A stretch of 64,000 nucleotides of DNA. Origin: Rhizobiaceae bacterium MnEN-MB40S. GTDB lineage: Bacteria; Pseudomonadota; Alphaproteobacteria; Rhizobiales; Rhizobiaceae. Location: NCBI GenBank assembly GCA_024343425.1, contig BRLC01000014.1:248001-312000 (forward strand). The letters are read 5' to 3'. Both the position numbers and the translations under genes were made by a program. Below, one piece after another: positions 27,445-35,623 of the stretch (position 1 is the stretch's first letter; each line of letters begins with the position of its first letter). A model generated the notes under the pieces. That model made no database searches. It was not told the DNA's origin and saw only the letters and a program-made list of their open reading frames with translations.

Positions 27445-28005
27445 GATTCAATTTCCCAGGTTTTCGACTATCAAATTCACATCGCCAATGAAACAGTTTT
27501 ACGAGAAACTGGCCAGAGACATAAGTTACACCAAAGCAGCAATTCATCTTTATCGACTCGTCAATACTCCGGCGATATTCGCTTCATATTGTCCGTTCTC
27601 TTCAACCGCGTCTGTCGACATCGTTTCTCGGCGCAGGCGGCCGCGTTGCTTGGGACCGGTCTTGCAACCGTCGCCCTGTCGTCGCCTGGCGTTTGTGGCC
27701 ATCGCCCGGCACGCTGGAGCTCGCGCACGATCTGAATCACAGCTGGCCCGAAAAGCACCAGGCGGCAACGAAAGATTTCGTTGGCGGCGCCGGGTCTGAA
27801 CCGTTCCTGACGACTGCGAAGCTTTAAAATCGGATGATATCCACAGCGGAATCAACTCCCGATCGATTGATTCAGCGCAACCGGCCTATAAGACTCTCAC
27901 GCCGGAACCGCCGCGCTTTGCGGGCGTTCATTGTGCCGGGAGGTCAAGGTCTGAAATCGACCGTCGCCGGGCTTCGCCCACGATCAGGACAACAGGATCG
28001 ATTGA
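27445..28005. other. Degenerate intergenic region, remnants only
   Basis: About 560 bp with no intact gene. It holds the MFS-transporter remnant at 27589-27690. A second coding-like tail on the plus strand (about 27730-27827) ends in the protein-like string SEPFLTTAKL and a stop. The latter is in a different frame and I cannot assign it. The composition returns to GC-rich here, marking the right border of the AT-rich patch. Confidence 0.5.
27589..27690 (+). pseudogene. Remnant of an MFS transporter N-terminus
   Basis: The plus-strand frame reads an RFSAQAAALLGTGLATVAL-type segment after FNRVCRH. This is the N-terminal first-helix signature of a large group of MFS efflux permeases (pattern YRxLFxAQxxALxGTGLATVAL). 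It then breaks: a +1 frame continues with LAFVAIARHAG, and no further MFS sequence follows. It is a short decayed fragment rather than a gene. Confidence 0.45.
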
Positions 28006-28311
28006 ATGTACGGAATGCAAACTCTTCTCACATGGGCCGAATCCTGGAATCGCCTGAGCTCCGCCTATGTGAATTTGGGGCTGGCCTCTCACGAAGTCAT
28101 CTGGCGCAGAAGCGTCAAGCTGGCGAACGGTTCACTGACGCCGGTGGAATTGACCAGAATGGTCTTCGAAAAACCCTCGGCCTTCGCCAAGGCGGCTGAA
28201 CGCGCCGCCGCCGCCGCAACCCGGCAAGACCCGCTCCTTGTGGCCGAGGCGCTGGTCCAACCTATCGGGGCCGCGGCGCGGAAAAACGCCATGCGGCTCA
28301 GGCGCGGCTAA
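28006..28311 (+). CDS. Small conserved hypothetical protein (101 aa)
   Basis: A 101-residue helical protein with the layout WAESWNRLSSAYVNLGLASHEVIWRR, then LTRMVFEKPSAFAKAAERAA and a C-terminal ANxxRLRR-like end. Proteins of this shape are widespread in Rhizobiales and Rhodobacterales, sometimes named phasin-like or antifreeze-like without evidence. Its function is unknown. It stands alone between the remnant region and the catabolic island. Confidence 0.6.
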   Translation: MYGMQTLLTWAESWNRLSSAYVNLGLASHEVIWRRSVKLANGSLTPVELTRMVFEKPSAFAKAAERAAAAATRQDPLLVAEALVQPIGAAARKNAMRLRRG

Positions 28312-28597
28312 ACGGAAAGACAAGCATTGTCCGGAAACTGCAGTCATCGGCGTTCAGAGTAGCGACGACGATTTTTTCGCGTCAAAGCAGCGTCGATCCA
28401 TTCCGTAGCCGGAAAATCATTTTCGGCGCGGTGATTGTCATACGCACTTCAAGTGTTGTTGCGATAGACATTGCTGTAGCGCCTCTCGTTTTCGGTATTG
28501 TGGCGCGGCAAGGGTGGCTCGCTTCGCGCCTGCGGGCCACCCTTACTTTCATATTCTTCATGATCGTATGCGGCCTGCGGCGCCAGTCGGCGTCCCG

Positions 28598-29371
28598 TTA
28601 GTGGCTCGGATTGCGCTGCAGCTCCATGGAATAGGTGAAACTGTCGCCGGGATGCCAGTTATACGAGGCGATCAGCGTGCCTTTGCGGGACGAATAGCGT
28701 CGCAACAGGCGAAGCGCCACGGCGCGAGGCTCCCGGCCCAGCGCATTGGCGATCGCCTTTGTCATCGGTTCGGCGCCGATTTCCTGGGAGGCGTTCGTGA
28801 TCGTCTCGCCGGAGCGTTCCTCAAGCAGCGCGTAAAGCGGTCCGACGCAGTCCGGAATGTCCGGTTCGATCGCGGCAAGCCGGTCGGGTATGTAGGAATG
28901 CGTGACGCAGATCGGCTCGCCGTTCTTGTGGGTCCGGCGCACGCTCTTGATTTCGAGCCATTGCGACCCGGCCTCGCCGCCGACCGCGGTCGCGATCTTC
29001 GCAGGCAGACGTATCTTCCTGATCGCGCGGATATCGAGGTGCGTGTCGAGCGCATACTGGAACAGGTCCGCCAGCGACCGGACCTGATGGACGAAATTGC
29101 GATGCGGCTCCGTGGCGATGATTTCGCTGCCGGAGCCCTGTCTGCGCGCGAGCATGCCCTGATCGACGAGGCGGCGCAGCGCCTCGCGCACCGTGTAGCG
29201 GCTGACGTTGAACTCGTCGCAGAACTCCACCTCCGTCGGCAGGTTGCTGCCGATCGGATAGGCGCCCGAGCTGATACGTTCACGCAGCATCGCATAGATC
29301 TGCTGGTAGCGCGGGCGGTCCGGCCCGCCCGTATCGATGTCCTGAATGACCATCTGTTCCATATCCGTCAC
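28598..29371 (-). CDS. GntR/HutC-family (UTRA) transcriptional regulator 1
   Basis: A 257-residue regulator. Residues about 20-90 form the GntR winged helix (SRYTVREALRRLVDQGMLARRQGSGSEI), and about 105-250 form a UTRA effector domain ending SYNWHPGDSFTYSMEL. The GTG at 29371 is the longest start; ATGs at 29362 and 29353 are alternatives. It closes the HMG-CoA-lyase-like operon and is clearly paralogous to the regulator at 50790-51575. It is a candidate reader of the TTTGTC-type operators across the island. Confidence 0.88.
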   Translation of the reverse strand: MTDMEQMVIQDIDTGGPDRPRYQQIYAMLRERISSGAYPIGSNLPTEVEFCDEFNVSRYTVREALRRLVDQGMLARRQGSGSEIIATEPHRNFVHQVRSLADLFQYALDTHLDIRAIRKIRLPAKIATAVGGEAGSQWLEIKSVRRTHKNGEPICVTHSYIPDRLAAIEPDIPDCVGPLYALLEERSGETITNASQEIGAEPMTKAIANALGREPRAVALRLLRRYSSRKGTLIASYNWHPGDSFTYSMELQRNPSH

Positions 29372-29465
29372 TGCCCCGGAAACCCAAACCCGTCGCTTAC
29401 AACGGTTAGAGGAAATCCGTCCGTTCGTCTGCCCCGCTCCACAAGCAATCAGTGGAGAACGCGCT

Positions 29466-30098
29466 TCAGGCTGCGCGGGATTCGCCGAAATGGGCGTAAA
29501 TCTCGCTGCTCTCCATCAGGTCAGCGTATTTCTGACCCATGTCGAACAGGTTGGCGTTGTGGGGTTCAATGGCCCTGTCGCCCACGCAATCGGTCACCAC
29601 GATCGTCCCGAAATTGCTGCTGACGGAATCGATCACCGTCGCGCGGACGCATCCCGAGGTGGTGCAGCCCGTGACCAGCGTGGTGTCGACGCCGCGAAAT
29701 GTCAGCCAGGCGGCGAGCTCGCTGCCGAAGAAGGCAGACGCCTGGCGCTTGCACAGGATGAGTTCGCCCGGTCGCGGCGTCAGTTCCGGCACGATCTGCG
29801 ACAATTCGCTGTCCGGCGTCAGCTTCAGAAGACTGGGCACCTTGCGCGAAAACGCGCCGGCGTCCGATCCATCTTCCTGGTAGACCACGCGCGTATGGAC
29901 GATCGGCCACTCCTTCTTGCGCGCGAAAGCCAAGAGATCCACCGTCTTTTCGATGGCCGGCGGGATATTGCCGCCGCCGAAATGTTTCGCGTCCGTGAAG
30001 CCGATGACGAAATCGACAATGATCAGCGCCGGGCTCTTGCCCATGCCCACCGCATTGCCGAAGCCCTGGTTGCGATAAATTTCCTTTTCGTCGGCCAT
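29466..30098 (-). CDS. Isochorismatase-fold amidohydrolase 1 (N-carbamoylsarcosine/maleamate amidase-like)
   Basis: A 210-residue enzyme with an intact triad: Asp29 (IIVDFVIGF), Lys117 (ILCKRQASAFFG), Cys150 (GCTTSGCVRATV). The TTSGCVRA motif and the D-x-x-x-x-F start are typical of N-carbamoylsarcosine amidohydrolase and maleamate amidohydrolase (NicF) relatives. It therefore probably releases ammonia (and CO2 if the substrate is carbamoylated) from a linear half-amide. It lies 18 bp downstream of the HMG-CoA lyase-like gene. Confidence 0.87.
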   Translation of the reverse strand: MADEKEIYRNQGFGNAVGMGKSPALIIVDFVIGFTDAKHFGGGNIPPAIEKTVDLLAFARKKEWPIVHTRVVYQEDGSDAGAFSRKVPSLLKLTPDSELSQIVPELTPRPGELILCKRQASAFFGSELAAWLTFRGVDTTLVTGCTTSGCVRATVIDSVSSNFGTIVVTDCVGDRAIEPHNANLFDMGQKYADLMESSEIYAHFGESRAA

Positions 30099-30116
30099 GC
30101 GATCACTCCGATCTGT

Positions 30117-31031
30117 TCAGGCGGCTTCGCCTCCCGCCGGTGGAAACATGCCGGCGCGCTGCAGCATGCCGGGCGGACTGACGCCGAGCGTTGCGCCGAG
30201 CCAGTGCGCGGTATCTATCAACGCCTCCGCGTCCACGCCGGTTTCGACGCCCATCCGGTCGAGCATGTAGACGAGGTCCTCGGTGGGGATATTGCCGGTC
30301 GCCGCCGGCGCAAACGGACACCCGCCGACGCCGCCGATGGATGAATCGATGCGGGCAACGCCGGATTCGATGGCGGCCACCACATTGGCGAGCCCGGTGT
30401 TGCGGGTGTTGTGCAGGTGGCATCGCAGCGGAATGCCGCCGGTTTCGCGGGCGACAGCGGAAAATTTGGCCTTGATGTCGCTCGGCGCCGCGACGCCGAT
30501 CGTGTCGGCGAGCGCAATCTCGAAAGGTTTGAGTTCGGCAAGCCTGGCGGCGATCTCCGTGACCCGCTCAACCGACACCTCGCCCTCGAACGGACAGCCG
30601 AAGGCGGCGCCGATCGTGACGCCCATGCGAACTCCGCTGTCATGCGCCATCGCCGCGATGCGGGCGATATCGGCCATCGTATCGTCGACGGCGACGCCCT
30701 GGTTGCGGCGGTTGAAGGTCTCGGTGGCGACGACGACGCAATTGACGTCCTCGAGGCCCGAAAGCCGCGCCCGCTCGAAGCCGCGTTCGTTGAGAACGAG
30801 GCCGATATAGCGCGTATCGGAGCGTTTTTTGAGACCCTGGGCGACCTCGCCCGCATCGGCCATCTGCGGCACGCGCTTCGGATTGACGAAACTGGTGACC
30901 TCGAACGCCCTGACGCCGGCCTCGGTCGCGCGGTCGATCAGCTCGAGCTTGGTTTGCGTCGACAGCAGGGTTTTCTCGTTCTGGATGCCGTCGCGTGGCG
31001 ATACTTCGATGATGTCGACCCTGGTCGTCAT
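30117..31031 (-). CDS. HMG-CoA lyase-family (hydroxyacyl-CoA) lyase
   Basis: A 304-residue TIM-barrel lyase that cleaves a 3-hydroxy-3-carboxyalkyl-CoA ester. Catalytic features: R13-D14 in SPRDGIQNE, metal-binding HLHN (205-208), and the signature SSIGGVGGCPFAP with Cys238. The start at 31031 places the first strand correctly; the longer frame to 31325 has no protein-like content. With a class III CoA transferase in the same island, the substrate may be HMG-CoA, citramalyl-CoA or a related branched ester. Operator site A lies 40 bp upstream. Confidence 0.88.
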   Translation of the reverse strand: MTTRVDIIEVSPRDGIQNEKTLLSTQTKLELIDRATEAGVRAFEVTSFVNPKRVPQMADAGEVAQGLKKRSDTRYIGLVLNERGFERARLSGLEDVNCVVVATETFNRRNQGVAVDDTMADIARIAAMAHDSGVRMGVTIGAAFGCPFEGEVSVERVTEIAARLAELKPFEIALADTIGVAAPSDIKAKFSAVARETGGIPLRCHLHNTRNTGLANVVAAIESGVARIDSSIGGVGGCPFAPAATGNIPTEDLVYMLDRMGVETGVDAEALIDTAHWLGATLGVSPPGMLQRAGMFPPAGGEAA

Positions 31032-31070
31032 GATGTCTCCGCCGCTGTGCGAGAATGCCTTTGGCTTCTC

Positions 31071-31084
31071 TTTGTATGGACAAA
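31071..31084. promoter_or_regulatory. Island operator site A
   Basis: TTTGTATGGACAAA is an inverted repeat TTTGT-N4-ACAAA; on the minus strand it reads TTTGTC-CA-TACAAA. It is one of five copies of the TTTGTC-nn-nnnnAA motif. It lies between the HMG-CoA-lyase-like gene (40 bp) and the rightward coiled-coil gene (144 bp). Confidence 0.6.
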
Positions 31085-31227
31085 TTATAGGTCGAGCGCC
31101 CTTGACAGGCAACATGGATTGGCCCCGAGTTACTGATTGGTAACCAAAAAATGAGATTATCCGACGTGCTGGCGGCTCTGCGCCGCGATTTGATTTCGAA
31201 CGTCGAGGGTACGGGAGTCGGTCAAGG

Positions 31228-32304
31228 ATGTATGCTGCTGAACGGCAGGCCCCCGGAACGGAAGCGGATTTGTCAAAAGATATCGACAAGCTGAGACGCA
31301 AGCTGGAAAAACGCAATGCGCGCATCGACCACCTGGAAAGGCTGGTCGAGCGGCAAATGACGCTGCTCGATCGCTACGACCGGACTGCCGGCCGGCTGAA
31401 GAGCCGGGCCGAGGGTAGCGCGCTTCCGATGCGCGAGTTGTCTTCGCTCGACTACGAGCGCCTGATCGGGCTGCTTGACCGCGCCGTCGCCCGCGCCGAG
31501 CAACTGACCGGCGACAAGCAGAAGCTGCAGTCGAGCCTCGACCATACGCTGGGCCTGCTGGACCGGGCGTTGAGCGCGCAGGAACGCATGTCGAAGGCCG
31601 CCTCTACGCCCTCAACAGACCGCGATATCGACGCCACGGTTTCCAAATATGACGCCATGCTCGATCGATCGCTGGCGGCGCTCGAAGCCGCGCACAAGGC
31701 GAACCACAGCCAGAAGCAGGAGATCGAGCAGCGCGATCGCTATCTGAACCAGACGCTGGACGCCCTGCAAAAGGCAATCAGGATGCAGGAAACGATGTCG
31801 GACCGACTGGCCTCCGCATCCGGATCGACCGCTACGAAAACCGATGACGGCGCGGCCGATGCGACGATTGCGCGTTACGACGCCATGCTTGAACGGTCGC
31901 TCGCGGCCCTTGAAGCCGCGCGGCGGGAAAACGGCGGCTGGAAGCAGGAAATCGAGCAGCGCGACCGGTTCCTGAACCAGACGCTGGAGGCCCTGCAGAA
32001 TGCAATCAGGATGCAGGAGGATCTGTCGCAGCGATATATCTCCGCCCTGCAGTCGCAAGGCGGCGCCGTGAAAACGGATGTCGAGACCGGCGACGTCGAT
32101 GCGACGATCGCCCGCTACGACACCGTGCTGGAGCAGTCGCTTGCAGCGCTCGAAAAAGCCAATCAGTCCAATCAGGACCGAAAGAAGGAGATCGACCAGC
32201 GGGACCGGCTCCTGAGCCGAACGCTGGACGCGCTCCAGAACCTCATCGAGCAGGAAGGCGCGGCGCCGAAGGAACGCGGCGTGTTTTCCCGTTTGTTCGG
32301 CTAG
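31228..32304 (+). CDS. Coiled-coil protein with three internal repeats
   Basis: A 358-residue, highly charged, almost wholly alpha-helical protein without signal peptide or membrane segment. After a leading coiled coil (about 15-115), a 60-residue block repeats three times. The DAT of each block starts at residues 135, 211 and 291, followed by a KYDAML/RYDAML/RYDTVL step, SLAALE, an EIEQRDRxLNQTLDALQ stretch and, in blocks 1 and 2, MQE. It ends with GVFSRLFG, which resembles a C-terminal docking tail. Function unknown; it is the only rightward gene among leftward catabolic genes here. Confidence 0.75.
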   Translation: MYAAERQAPGTEADLSKDIDKLRRKLEKRNARIDHLERLVERQMTLLDRYDRTAGRLKSRAEGSALPMRELSSLDYERLIGLLDRAVARAEQLTGDKQKLQSSLDHTLGLLDRALSAQERMSKAASTPSTDRDIDATVSKYDAMLDRSLAALEAAHKANHSQKQEIEQRDRYLNQTLDALQKAIRMQETMSDRLASASGSTATKTDDGAADATIARYDAMLERSLAALEAARRENGGWKQEIEQRDRFLNQTLEALQNAIRMQEDLSQRYISALQSQGGAVKTDVETGDVDATIARYDTVLEQSLAALEKANQSNQDRKKEIDQRDRLLSRTLDALQNLIEQEGAAPKERGVFSRLFG

Positions 32305-32319
32305 GCCGGCGAAGCGCCG

Positions 32320-32961
32320 TCAGTCGACAGCGTTGCTTTTCCTGATCTCCTCGAAATAGGCGAGAGACTCCTCGAGATCGAGGATGTCGCTGTAGCGGCG
32401 GCCGATGTCTCTGAGATTGTCGCGGTGCGGCCCCTCGTCCATGTCGGCGACGCAGGGTTCGGGAACCATCACCCGGAAGCCGTAGGAAAAGGCGTCGATG
32501 ACGCTGGCGCGGATGCAGCCGGACGTGGTGCAGCCGGTGACGAAGACGGTGTCGACCCGTTCCTTGATGAAGAGCTGGACGACGGCTGTCTGGAAGAAGA
32601 CCGAAGGTCCCGTCTTGCAGAACACCGTGTCGTAGGACGCGTCGTAGGTGCGCGGCTCGAACTCCGTGCCCGGCTTGCCGTGATGGAATTCGTTGACCAC
32701 CGTCGGCACCTTCCAGTAGGGCGCGTCGCGCGCGCTGGAATAAGCGGTGTAAACATTGGCGACCGGCGCGTTCGCCGCCCGCGCGGCCTTCAGCAGCGTC
32801 GCCGTCGCTTCGACGGCGGATCCGATCATCGGGCTCTTGCCGAGCGGAAAACCGGGATCGGTGAAGGCGGTCTGGAAATCGACGACGACGACGCCGGGCT
32901 TCTTGCCGAAACCGACCCTGGCGTCGGGCTGATACCCGAACGTTTCGTATGCATCCGTCAT
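32320..32961 (-). CDS. Isochorismatase-fold amidohydrolase 2
   Basis: A 213-residue paralogue with triad Asp28 (VVVDFQTAF), Lys116 (VFCKTGPSVFF) and Cys149 (GCTTSGCIRASV). It ends the hyuA-hyuB-yrdC-like operon; its ATG overlaps the stop of the yrdC-like gene by 4 bp. Coupling to a hydantoinase suggests that it removes the carbamoyl or amide group from the ring-opened product, as N-carbamoylsarcosine amidohydrolase does after N-methylhydantoinase. Confidence 0.87.
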   Translation of the reverse strand: MTDAYETFGYQPDARVGFGKKPGVVVVDFQTAFTDPGFPLGKSPMIGSAVEATATLLKAARAANAPVANVYTAYSSARDAPYWKVPTVVNEFHHGKPGTEFEPRTYDASYDTVFCKTGPSVFFQTAVVQLFIKERVDTVFVTGCTTSGCIRASVIDAFSYGFRVMVPEPCVADMDEGPHRDNLRDIGRRYSDILDLEESLAYFEEIRKSNAVD

Positions 32962-33692
32962 TGCGCTGTCCTTTCGTCGACGGTCAGCGACACGTCGAAC
33001 CGGTCCTGGAAGATTTCCTTCAGACGGTCGAAACAGACGCCGACGCGCACGACATGGAAATCCCTGAAATCGATGATGGTGCTGGAGCGCCCTTCGGCGT
33101 TGGCGTATTTGCTGAGGCCATGGTCGAGATGCGCATCGGCGGCCTGGCGAACCCGATCCTCGATATCCGTATAGCGGTATTTCGAGCCGGCGAGCGACGT
33201 GTTGGCCGATGAACCGAAGACGGGCTGTCCACGCTCGATCGATTGCCGGGCGACCTCGTTATGCACCAGGCCGGCGTTCAGCAGCATGTCGAGCGTGCCG
33301 GCCTTGGAGGAGTTGGCGAGCACGAAGGGCGCCACCCGGGCGAAGATCGGGTGATCCTCGCGGAAGGGAGCGACCACCGAGAACGGCAGCCGGTCCTCCT
33401 CGATGACGCTTTTGACCATGGCGTGCCGGTCGTCATCCATGATGTGGACTTCGCCGGAAAGCCCCCAGTTGCCGAACATGCCGGACGGCTTGTCGTAGGA
33501 GCGGTTCTTCGCGGTGAAGATCCGCTTGACGCCTTCTTCGCCGGACGCGACGATGGCGTAGGCGACGTCGAGCGGGATGATCGCCACCCCGCCGGCGTAG
33601 AGCGTGTCGAGCACCGACGACACCTCGCCGGCGAGTTGCGCCGGAGAGATAGGATCGTCAGTGCGGGACATTTCTCTCGCCGTCTGCTCCAT
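32958..33692 (-). CDS. Sua5/YciO/YrdC-domain protein in a catabolic operon
   Basis: A protein of about 244 residues with a YrdC fold: GGVAIIPLDVAYAIVAS, AKNRSYDKP (the KxR nucleotide-binding element) and SSANTSLAG are recognisable. Canonical family members make threonylcarbamoyl-AMP for tRNA modification. This one lacks the usual Sua5 C-terminal domain and sits between hyuB and an amidohydrolase, so a carbamoyl- or acyl-adenylate role in the pathway is possible. Start: ATG at 33692 follows a GTG at 33695; an ATG at 33671 has a better ribosome-binding site (GAGAG). Confidence 0.78.
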   Translation of the reverse strand: MEQTAREMSRTDDPISPAQLAGEVSSVLDTLYAGGVAIIPLDVAYAIVASGEEGVKRIFTAKNRSYDKPSGMFGNWGLSGEVHIMDDDRHAMVKSVIEEDRLPFSVVAPFREDHPIFARVAPFVLANSSKAGTLDMLLNAGLVHNEVARQSIERGQPVFGSSANTSLAGSKYRYTDIEDRVRQAADAHLDHGLSKYANAEGRSSTIIDFRDFHVVRVGVCFDRLKEIFQDRFDVSLTVDERTAQ

Positions 33693-33696
33693 CACG

Positions 33697-35598
33697 TCAT
33701 TCGGCGGCCTGCGCCGTCTTTTCGCGCTTCATCCATTTCTGGAAGATGGGCGCGCGCGGCGGATCGAGATGCGTTTCGGCGCGGCACCGCGCTTTCAGAT
33801 CCTCGATGCTGCCGCCGCGATCGAACATCGGCAGTTCGCCGCGGTCGGCCTCCATGCGTTCGCGCAGGCGCCTGGTTTCGCCCTCGTCGAGGGAGAAATC
33901 GTCGCGCAGCACCACGCCGTAGCGTCGCGCTCCTTCGACGGTGACCAGACCGCGCCGGGCGTCCATCGCGACCTTGGAGGCCTCGCGCTTCAGCGGGTCG
34001 CCCCAGCCGCCGCCGCCCCAGGTGTTGAAGAAGAGCGTGTCGCCGGGCTCGACCTTCACCTTGTCGCATTTCGACGGGAGATGCTCCTTCGAGCCGTCCT
34101 TGCGGGCAAGGAGCTTGGTGGAGCGCGCGCCCGGCGTGCCGCCGTTGACGCCCCACGGATAGGTGAGCCAGCGGTCGTCGTGGATCGAGATTTCGCCGGG
34201 TTCGAGGAACTGGTAACCCAGCGACACGCCGTTGCCGCCGCGGTGCAGACCGGCCCCGCCGGAATCCGGAATGGTCTCGTAGGTGACGATCCGAAGCGGG
34301 AAGTAAGCTTCCAGGAACTCGTTCGGCACGTTCATGAAGGCGGGCCACAGCGAGTGTCCGTCCGGACCGTCGCCAACCGGACGACCGGGAATTCCGCCGA
34401 AGCCGATCTGGTAAAGCTGGTACCACTCGCCTTCGGAATTGTAGCCCGAATACATGAAGTGCGGGCTGTCGGAGAAGCCGGCGGCGTTCAGCGCGTCCGG
34501 CGCTCCCTGGCCGAGCAGACCGCCCATGATGTCGAAGATGCGTCCGAGCATGTGGGTTCGGCAGGACAGCGCCGCCGGTCGCACCGGCTTGAGGATCGTG
34601 CCGCGCGGGATGCGGACCTCGACAAGCGGATAGAAGCCGTCATTGAACAGGATCTGCGGGTCGAACAGGTTGATCGTGAAGGCGCCGAGGAACATCTTGA
34701 ACATCTCCTCGTTCAGGAGAAAGTTCACCGAACTCACCGACTGCGGATCGGTGCCCTCGAAGTCGAAGATCGCCACGTCGCCTTCGCGCCACAGGCTGCA
34801 GGCCACCTTGTAGGGACCCATGCCGATGCCGTCGTCGTCGATATAGTCTTCGAAATAGAACTTGTTCGAGGATTCCGGAATCACCATGTGGATGATCGCC
34901 TTCATCGCCTGGAAGTTACGGTCGAGCATGTCTTCCATCGCGGAGTAGAAGGTATCGTCGCCGAAACGGTCGCAGATCTCGTGCACGCGGCGTTCGGCGA
35001 GCCTGAGGGCCGCGACGATGGCGTTGAAGTCCGACTTGTTCCACTCTTCCGTGCGCGTGTTGCGCAGGCACATGTTCAGGACTTCCTGGTTGACCTCGCC
35101 GCGATGGTAGATCTTCACCGGAGGGATCTGGATGCCTTCCTCGAAGATCATGTGCGCATCGGTCGGCAGACTGCCTGGCACCCGGCCTCCAACGTCCGTC
35201 AGGTGGCCGAACATCGCCGCCCATGCGACGTGTCTGCCTTCCCGGAAGATCGGCTTCATCGTCAGCCAGTCATTGAGATGGCTGACCGCCCCGTTACAGG
35301 AATACGGGTCGTTGGTCAGGAAGATGTCGCCATCCTCGATTACCCCGTCATAGCCTTCCGTGAAGCCGTGGATGAAGGAGCCGAACTGGCCGACGACCAT
35401 CTTGCCCGCCGAATTGGCGATCATGGGAAAGGCGTCGTGCTGTTCGCGGATGCCCGGCGACATGGCGGTGCGGAACAAGACAGCGTCCATTTCCGTTCGC
35501 GCGTTGCGCAGGGCGTTCTCGATGATGTCGAGGGTTATCGGTTCGACATCGACCCTGTTGAAGGGGGTGTCGTTTTTCTGAATGATCTTGGCCGGCAT
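33697..35598 (-). CDS. hyuB: Hydantoinase/oxoprolinase subunit B (HyuB family)
   Basis: A 633-residue subunit of an ATP-dependent cyclic-amide hydrolase or related carboxylase. Family marks include DPITLDIIENAL-like start, EQHDAFPMI, TNDPYSCNGAVSHLNDW, SGGAGLHRGGNG near 515, and WGGGGWGDPL near 560. It pairs with HyuA, 25 bp upstream. The family also covers acetophenone and acetone carboxylases, so substrate is open; with isochorismatase-fold amidases alongside, a hydantoin or other cyclic ureide/imide is plausible. Confidence 0.9.
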   Translation of the reverse strand: MPAKIIQKNDTPFNRVDVEPITLDIIENALRNARTEMDAVLFRTAMSPGIREQHDAFPMIANSAGKMVVGQFGSFIHGFTEGYDGVIEDGDIFLTNDPYSCNGAVSHLNDWLTMKPIFREGRHVAWAAMFGHLTDVGGRVPGSLPTDAHMIFEEGIQIPPVKIYHRGEVNQEVLNMCLRNTRTEEWNKSDFNAIVAALRLAERRVHEICDRFGDDTFYSAMEDMLDRNFQAMKAIIHMVIPESSNKFYFEDYIDDDGIGMGPYKVACSLWREGDVAIFDFEGTDPQSVSSVNFLLNEEMFKMFLGAFTINLFDPQILFNDGFYPLVEVRIPRGTILKPVRPAALSCRTHMLGRIFDIMGGLLGQGAPDALNAAGFSDSPHFMYSGYNSEGEWYQLYQIGFGGIPGRPVGDGPDGHSLWPAFMNVPNEFLEAYFPLRIVTYETIPDSGGAGLHRGGNGVSLGYQFLEPGEISIHDDRWLTYPWGVNGGTPGARSTKLLARKDGSKEHLPSKCDKVKVEPGDTLFFNTWGGGGWGDPLKREASKVAMDARRGLVTVEGARRYGVVLRDDFSLDEGETRRLRERMEADRGELPMFDRGGSIEDLKARCRAETHLDPPRAPIFQKWMKREKTAQAAE

Positions 35599-35623
35599 GG
35601 CGTTGTTCCCTTGCAGGTTTGAT

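Noticed and set aside
27443-27855. Short ORFs of 65-118 codons on both strands in the remnant region
   Set aside because: Arg/Ala-rich frame shadows; only the MFS-like segment has family resemblance.
33604-35622. Long plus-strand ORF (672 codons) opposite hyuB
   Set aside because: Shadow ORF caused by high GC; hyuB on the minus strand has full family motifs.
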